DNA of 10,429 nucleotides, taken from positions 1 to 10,429 of the forward strand of contig JAUWKH010000037.1 of the NCBI GenBank assembly GCA_030614305.1, written 5' to 3'. Under the pieces are notes generated by a model. That model had not been told where the DNA came from, made no database searches, and saw only the letters and a list, made by a program, of their open reading frames with translations. This document shows, one piece after another, positions 6,408 to 10,429 of the stretch. The DNA is from Bacteroidota bacterium. Lineage in GTDB: Bacteria; Bacteroidota; Bacteroidia; Bacteroidales; JADFUO01. Each line of letters opens with the position of its first letter. Within the stretch, counting starts at the first letter, position 1. A program made the position numbers and the translations under genes.

Positions 6408-7959
6408 AATAAAAAAAACATTAATCCGGCTGATAATAATTTCAACTGTTATCAGGGCATTTATTGCTTTTTTTATTGAACTTGGCAATGACGAAGTTTA
6501 TTATTGGACTTATGCCTTGTATCCCGACTGGAGCCATTTTGACCACCCTCCGATGGTAGGATTTATTATCCAAATGTTCTCATTTGATTTGTTTTTTCAG
6601 GATGAAATTTTCTTGCGTTTGAGTTCAATTATTTTCGGTTCAATTAATACATGGCTGATATTTTTGATTGCGAAAAAGTTAAAAAATTCAATCACGGGCT
6701 TATATGCTGCTTTATTATTTACAGCTTCAATTTATTGTTTTGTAATAGCAGGGATATTTATTTTACCTGATACTCCCCAGCTTCTTTTCTGGTTGTTAAG
6801 TATGTATTTTCTATTAAATTCTTTACCTGATAAAAGTCAATCAAAAAAAAGCCGGAATTATTTATTGCTTGCCGGTGTGACAATAGGATTAGGGATGCTT
6901 TCAAAATATACTTCTGTTTTTTTATGGTTTGGTGCAGGATTATATATTTTATTTTATAACAGAAACTGGCTTAAAAGTAAAACCATCTATCTGTCGCTTT
7001 TGTTGTCTTTAATTTTGGTTTTGCCAATCCTTATCTGGAATATTCAAAACGATTTTATTAGTTTCACTTTTCAGGGCGAACGTGTTGATGTTACGGGAAG
7101 TATGTTGAGGTTGGATTATTTTGCAACAGAATTTTTCGGTCAGATATTTTACAATAATCCTGTAAATTTTGTAATAATAATTTTTGCTTTAATTGCAATT
7201 TTCAGAAAAAAGAAATTTTTAAATTCGCAACATGTAAGATTACTTTTATTTTTGAGTTTACCTCTGATTTTTACTTTTCTTGTATTTTCTTTGTTCAGAA
7301 GCACACTTCCTCACTGGACAGGACCTGCCTATTTGAGCCTGATATTAATAGCTGCTGCTTATTTGGAAGAGCTTTCAGTTAGGAAGCCAGGAAAAGTTTT
7401 ATTTCCTGTACCAATACAATTTTCACTTTATTTTTTAATAATTATTTTGATATTAGGATTTGGACAAATTAATTATGGTTGGTTAAATCTTGATAAGTCA
7501 ACTGATGTAAAAACTTTGGGTAAAAATGATTTTTCGCTTGATATGTATGGCTGGGAGCAATTAGGTGAAAAGTTTTCAAACATAGTTGAGCGCGACAAAA
7601 AACAAAATTTAATTGATACGAATGCAGTGATAATTTCGTATCGCTGGTTTCCGGCAGCCAATCTTGATTATTATGTTGCCAGGCAATTAAATAAAAAAGT
7701 TCTCGCAATTGGCAGTCTTGAACGGATCCATAAATATGCATGGATAAATAAAAAAAGAGGAGGTTTTAACAAAGGTATGGATGCTTATTTTATAACCACA
7801 AGCCGGGATTTTAAAAGCCCTTATGATTTATATGAGAATTATTTTGAAAAGATTGAACCTGCTGATACAATTCCGATTATCAGAAGTGGTAAAAATGTGA
7901 AGAATTTTTTTGTGTTCAGGATGATTGGTTTACAAAGGATTCCGGCAAAACAGAATTGA
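6388..7959 (+). CDS. GT39/ArnT-like integral membrane glycosyltransferase
   Basis: A 523-residue polytopic membrane protein of the PMT/ArnT superfamily, enzymes that use polyprenyl-phosphate sugars on the outer face of the cytoplasmic membrane to modify lipids, glycans or proteins. The first periplasmic loop carries the catalytic-type acidic motif GNDEVYYW (D35, E36) followed by PDWSHFDHPPMVGF, a hallmark of this subfamily; LPDTPQ (126-131), GMLSKYT (169-175) and PHWTGPAY (308-315) are also typical. About nine to eleven hydrophobic segments fill residues 11-362, and the last 160 residues are soluble. No ATG exists before the first membrane segment: the start must be TTG 6388, preceded by the purine-rich AGAAGAAGA at 6372-6380. 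It overlaps the PHP-like gene by 20 bases, implying coupled expression. Donor and acceptor cannot be inferred; aminoarabinose transfer should not be assumed. Confidence 0.88.
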   Translation: MEDKENKIKKTLIRLIIISTVIRAFIAFFIELGNDEVYYWTYALYPDWSHFDHPPMVGFIIQMFSFDLFFQDEIFLRLSSIIFGSINTWLIFLIAKKLKNSITGLYAALLFTASIYCFVIAGIFILPDTPQLLFWLLSMYFLLNSLPDKSQSKKSRNYLLLAGVTIGLGMLSKYTSVFLWFGAGLYILFYNRNWLKSKTIYLSLLLSLILVLPILIWNIQNDFISFTFQGERVDVTGSMLRLDYFATEFFGQIFYNNPVNFVIIIFALIAIFRKKKFLNSQHVRLLLFLSLPLIFTFLVFSLFRSTLPHWTGPAYLSLILIAAAYLEELSVRKPGKVLFPVPIQFSLYFLIIILILGFGQINYGWLNLDKSTDVKTLGKNDFSLDMYGWEQLGEKFSNIVERDKKQNLIDTNAVIISYRWFPAANLDYYVARQLNKKVLAIGSLERIHKYAWINKKRGGFNKGMDAYFITTSRDFKSPYDLYENYFEKIEPADTIPIIRSGKNVKNFFVFRMIGLQRIPAKQN

Positions 7960-7977
7960 ATTATTTAAAGATTGGAT

Positions 7978-8892
7978 TTATATAAATTTCATTTGAGTTT
8001 TTAACGGTTCTAGCCTTTTTTCCGCAAGTTTAATATATTCTATATCTGTATCATATCCAAAATAGAATCTGTCTGATTTTAATGCTGCTACTCCAGTTGT
8101 ACCGCTACCAATAAATGGGTCAAGGATAATGTCATTTGTAAATGAATACAATTGTATCAATCTATATGGCAATTCTTCAGGAAATGGTGCAGGGTGACCA
8201 ATCCTTCTCGCACTTTCTGCATTCATCGTCCAGATAGATTTTGTCCATTCCATAAACTGCTCTTTTGAAATAGTGTTCTTTCTTTTTTCTAATTCATAGG
8301 TTTGTCTTTCTCTTTTGTAGTCTCCTTTAGAAAAGACCAATATATATTCATGAATGTCTCGCAATATTGGATTAGCTGCACTTTGCCAACTTCCCCAAGC
8401 AGTTGAAGGACTTGCACTAGCTGCTTTATTCCAAATAATTTCTCCTCTCATATTGAAACCTATTTCAATCATCATTTTTGAAATATTGTCAGAAAGAGGG
8501 ATGTAGGGTTTTCTTCCCAGGTTGGCAACATTTATGCAAGCACGACCACCATTAACTAATACTCTGTAAGTTTCCGAAAAAGCATTTTTTAGCAAATTTA
8601 AATATTCACTTAATGATAAATCATCGTCATATTCTTTAGAGACATTATATGGCGGGGAGGTAATCATTAAATGCACAGAATTGTCTGGTAAATCTGTCAT
8701 CTGCTCACATGAACCATGAATTATTTTATTTAATAGTTTTTTAGGAAATTCGTTTGTGATTTTTGAAATTTCCTTTTTTTTATTTAATTCTTTATACAAT
8801 TTTGAATTATAAAATTTTGAAGAATCATGGTTTATTCTTCCGGATGTTCCAAATGAACTTGTTTTTGTTCCTTCTCGATTATAATTTTTCAT
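7978..8892 (-). CDS. Beta-class DNA methyltransferase (probable N4-cytosine type)
   Basis: A 304-residue DNA methyltransferase of a type II restriction-modification system. The catalytic motif IV, TSPPYN (78-83), comes before the AdoMet-binding motif I, DPFIGSGTTG (258-267), which is the beta-class order. SPPY favours N4-cytosine methylation, though N6-adenine enzymes with the same tetrad exist. Other conserved parts are NGGRACINVANLGRKPYIPL (115-134), the RGEIIWNKA segment, and GHPAPFPEELPYRLIQL (232-248), which is shared by many such enzymes. The recognition sequence cannot be read. All motifs are intact, so it is probably active. It starts two bases after the last stop of the truncated endonuclease remnant, as in a tight R-M operon transcribed R first, and faces the glycosyltransferase tail to tail with an 18-base gap and no obvious terminator. 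With the partner broken, it now looks like an orphan methyltransferase. Confidence 0.93.
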   Translation of the reverse strand: MKNYNREGTKTSSFGTSGRINHDSSKFYNSKLYKELNKKKEISKITNEFPKKLLNKIIHGSCEQMTDLPDNSVHLMITSPPYNVSKEYDDDLSLSEYLNLLKNAFSETYRVLVNGGRACINVANLGRKPYIPLSDNISKMMIEIGFNMRGEIIWNKAASASPSTAWGSWQSAANPILRDIHEYILVFSKGDYKRERQTYELEKRKNTISKEQFMEWTKSIWTMNAESARRIGHPAPFPEELPYRLIQLYSFTNDIILDPFIGSGTTGVAALKSDRFYFGYDTDIEYIKLAEKRLEPLKTQMKFI

Positions 8893-8894
8893 GC

Positions 8895-9286
8895 TTATCT
8901 TATCATTTGTAGGAATTTTTCAGCTTTTGCTACATCAGTGATTTCCTGGTTAGCAATACGGATAATTTCTCCAAGTTTAGGTTTGGATACCATTGAGGAG
9001 AAGTAATTCATTTCTTGACTTAACAATTCTCTTATTAATTTTGAAAGGCTTTCTAAACTTTCAATTGTCTCGCAATAGGAGAAAAAAGGTCTTTTGTCCA
9101 TTTTTCTGTAAACTGTCCAATTAATGAATTTCTAGATTGCAAAGTCTGACCTTCTCCATCCAAACTTTTAGGAACGTAAGCAAAATATCCTGAATTAAGG
9201 TTATAAAAGATCTGTTCTGGTGAAGCAAAGTTTCTTAATGCCTCATTAAAAAATTGTATTTCTGTTTCGTTATTCCAAAGTGACAT
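8895..9286 (-). pseudogene. Remnant of the cognate type II restriction endonuclease, core deleted
   Basis: Two overlapping short frames lie directly upstream of the methyltransferase. The first (9286-9053, 77 residues, MSLWNNETEIQFF...) reads like the N-terminus of a restriction enzyme, with SRNSLIGQFTEKWTKDLFSPIARQL, then goes off frame and stops. The second (9101-8895, 68 residues) is out of frame with the first; from TIESLESL on it looks like a protein C-terminus (EMNYFSSM, KLGEIIRIANQE, VAKAEKFL) and ends two bases before the methyltransferase start. Together they make only about 130 residues, whereas type II endonucleases usually have 200-350, and no PD-(D/E)xK core is visible. The simplest reading is an internal deletion with a junction near 9065-9080, around the shared bases ACAATTGAA, that also shifted the frame. 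I do not recognise the exact endonuclease family. Two unrelated small genes are the less likely alternative. Confidence 0.62.
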
Positions 9287-9308
9287 ATTTTTTCTACTAA
9301 ATAGTTCT

Positions 9309-9339
9309 CAAAGGTACAATTATTATTTAGCTTATTAAA
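9309..9339 (-). promoter_or_regulatory. Candidate promoter of the restriction-modification operon
   Basis: Minus-strand TACCTTTG (9316-9309) matches TAnnTTTG; TTTA at 9339-9336 lies 19 bases upstream as a partial -33 element. The leader to ATG 9286 would be about 18 bases. It would still drive the methyltransferase despite the broken endonuclease. Confidence 0.45.
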
Positions 9340-9355
9340 CTTACAGTAACTATTT

Positions 9356-9480
9356 TTAAGCTTGTGCCCTTCGGGAGTCTGCGCTTAAGCTCCAAATATT
9401 ACGCTAAAATAATAAATATTCCTATATTACATTTCATATTAGTTCTTACTGCCCACTTGAGTTTATAGCATGTTGGGCAC
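9356..9480. repeat. Gene-free stretch with inverted repeats, locally GC-richer
   Basis: No gene lies between 9287 and 9499. Within it, 9361-9392 is more GC-rich than its surroundings and holds CCC-TTC-GGG (9367-9375) and the palindrome GCTTAAGC (9383-9390); TTAAGCT occurs at both 9356 and 9385 as a short direct repeat. Further on, TGCCCA (9450-9455) and TGGGCA (9474-9479) form a 6-bp stem around an 18-base loop. On the minus strand this second dyad begins about 22 bases after the end (9500) of the split small gene, and its GCCCAAC fits the RYYYAAC core of integron attC sites. It is too short (about 28 bases) and its other end too poor for a normal attC site. A dispersed repeat or terminator-like element is equally possible. 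Confidence 0.4.
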
Positions 9481-9499
9481 TGGCATTATTTCATTCTTT

Positions 9500-9706
9500 T
9501 CAATAATTCACTTCCTTTTTCAATAAATAATTATTGATTTCAATAAATTCCCTAATATTTCTTGAATTTACAATAGTCCTATCTATTTCCTTCCTTTCAG
9601 TAATGATTGTAACTTTTTTGTCAATATAACTATCTCCTGTTTTTAATCTTTTTTTAAAGCTCAGAATGTCAAACCAATCCCGTCTTATTATTTTTATTTC
9701 ATTTTT
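9500..9706 (-). pseudogene. In-frame continuation of the small gene beyond its TGA stop
   Basis: Directly after the TGA at 9709-9707 the same reading frame stays open for 68 more codons, to the TGA at 9502-9500. It reads KNEIKIIRRDWFDILSF, then KTGDSYIDKKVTIITERKE, and ends NNYLLKKEVNY. In DNA this AT-rich a chance frame of this length is unlikely (roughly 8% stop codons expected per position), the composition looks protein-like, and there is no start codon near its beginning, so it cannot easily be a separate gene. It is best read as the severed C-terminal part of the upstream gene. A sequencing error at the TGA would give the same picture. Confidence 0.55.
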
Positions 9707-10012
9707 TCATTTTGATTTTCTCTTAAATAATCCACAATAAGTATTTCCTGTATAAGCTTTTGGCGAATATGAATCATGAAAGATAAAAAACAATTTTTTT
9801 GATATATCGTTCAAATCGTATACAACAAATTTTGTAGAAGTATACCTTTCATTTGGGAAAAGGAAATGATTTTCTACACTTGAATTAGTGTAAAACTGGT
9901 ATCCTTTTTCTTTCGCAAAGTCTTCCAAATTTTCAATGGATGTTTTTTCCTTCATATTGCTTGTGCATAACAGGAGTATATAAACAATTGTATATATCCA
10001 CCCAATACACAT
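9707..10012 (-). CDS. Small protein of unknown function, possibly secreted; probably split by a stop
   Basis: A 101-residue frame I do not recognise. The first 16 residues are hydrophobic and end YILLLC, so residue 16 could be a lipobox cysteine, but the segment has no positive charge at its start and Leu rather than Gly/Ala/Ser before the Cys, so the lipoprotein reading is weak. The rest is soluble with no known motif (ENLEDFAKEKGYQFY; TKFVVYDLNDISKKLFFIFHDS). A second ATG at 9955 (MKEKTS...) would give a cytoplasmic version. ATG 10012 is supported by a -7 element just upstream. The frame continues for 68 codons after its TGA, suggesting an original protein of about 170 residues. It lies in the accessory block between the R-M remnant and the radical SAM gene. 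Confidence 0.5.
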   Translation of the reverse strand: MCIGWIYTIVYILLLCTSNMKEKTSIENLEDFAKEKGYQFYTNSSVENHFLFPNERYTSTKFVVYDLNDISKKLFFIFHDSYSPKAYTGNTYCGLFKRKSK

Positions 10013-10029
10013 AATATATTATTAAGCAG

Positions 10030-10037
10030 CAAATATA
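10030..10037 (-). promoter_or_regulatory. Candidate -7 element for the small gene
   Basis: Minus-strand TATATTTG followed by C (10037-10030) is a full match to TAnnTTTG(C), 17 bases before ATG 10012. No clear -33 element is present at the proper distance. Confidence 0.35.
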
Positions 10038-10136
10038 TTTAAAATATGAAACTAAAGTTCATAACCATAATTTAAAATAAAATAACTAATTTTACATTTT
10101 GATATAAAATTATTAGCAGGTATTGAATAATCATCA

Positions 10137-10156
10137 GGAAAATTCATGAATTTTCC
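10137..10156. promoter_or_regulatory. Perfect 20-bp palindrome, candidate operator
   Basis: GGAAAATTCATGAATTTTCC reads the same on both strands, with no spacer. It ends 52 bases before the radical SAM gene and lies in the divergent interval between it and the small gene. A dimeric DNA-binding protein site is the natural reading; a terminator is unlikely because no T-run follows on the plus strand and the two flanking genes diverge from this interval. No regulator is identified. Confidence 0.45.
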
Positions 10157-10208
10157 GGGTTAATGCAATGGTATATAAAAACAATAAACTCATAATTATT
10201 TTGAAATA

Positions 10209-10429
10209 ATGAAACCAGCACTCTATTCGGAAAAGCTTACCGAAAACAAGGTTCAATGTAAATTATGCCCTCATAATTGTAAAATAAATGACGGGAAAAC
10301 AGGAATTTGTTTGGTAAGAAAAAATATTAACGGGGAATTGTTCTCCGAAAATTACGGTAAAGTATGTTCAATAGCTTTTGATCCTATTGAGAAAAAACCT
10401 CTTTACCATTTTTATCCCGGAAGCATTAT
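10209..10429 (+). CDS. amrS: AmmeMemoRadiSam system radical SAM enzyme (AmrS), 3' truncated
   Basis: Only the first 73 codons are in the window; the gene runs off the right edge. The N-terminus is diagnostic: a cysteine-rich segment VQCKLCPHNC with C17, C20 and C24, then GKTGIC (C34), LVRKNINGEL, and the signature DPIEKKPLYHFYPGS (58-72). This is the start of the radical SAM protein that occurs with AMMECR1- and Memo-family proteins, often misnamed as a pyruvate formate-lyase activating enzyme. The CxxxCxxC motif that binds the iron-sulfur cluster would lie just beyond the edge. The reaction and substrate of the system are unsettled. ATG 10209 directly precedes the conserved segment. The AMMECR1 and Memo partners may be fused or lie downstream, outside the window. 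Confidence 0.9.
   Translation, partial: MKPALYSEKLTENKVQCKLCPHNCKINDGKTGICLVRKNINGELFSENYGKVCSIAFDPIEKKPLYHFYPGSI

Noticed and set aside
7469..7741. Two minus-strand frames inside the glycosyltransferase gene
   Set aside because: They are shadows of the soluble C-terminal part of the glycosyltransferase; both lack promoter or motif support.

Overview
The window is AT-rich and almost certainly from a member of the Bacteroidota. Three things point there: a gldE-gldD pair (gliding-motility family genes found in that phylum), a CorC/HlyC-type GldE overlapping a GldD lipoprotein, and several upstream regions with the phylum's sigma-A -7 element TAnnTTTG rather than a TATAAT box. The species cannot be named from the sequence.

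Layout: (1) 2-1559, + strand: the 3' part of gldE and complete gldD. (2) 1620-2613, + strand: a monocistronic CorA-type divalent cation channel with its own promoter and ribosome binding site. (3) 2712-4927, - strand: ssb, a small HPt phosphotransfer protein and an NtrC-type sigma-54 activator; the last two form a two-gene unit laid out like luxO-luxU of Vibrio, with no histidine kinase beside them. (4) 5120-7959, + strand: a membrane-anchored PHP-like protein whose first metal-binding motif appears to be lost, overlapping a GT39/ArnT-like membrane glycosyltransferase; these two probably work together in the envelope. (5) 7978-10012, - strand: an accessory block with a beta-class DNA methyltransferase, the collapsed remains of its probable restriction enzyme partner, a gene-free stretch with inverted repeats, and a small gene of unknown function that looks split by an in-frame TGA. 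(6) From 10209 to the edge, + strand: the start of the AmmeMemoRadiSam radical SAM enzyme, preceded by a perfect 20-bp palindrome.

The core genes (gldE/gldD, corA, ssb, the radical SAM enzyme) are ordinary. The material worth a second look is the HPt/sigma-54 regulator pair, the degenerate PHP protein fused by overlap to a glycosyltransferase gene, and the decaying accessory block at 8.9-10.0 kb. No tRNA, rRNA, CRISPR array or transposase gene is visible. Promoter calls rest on short motif matches and are tentative.
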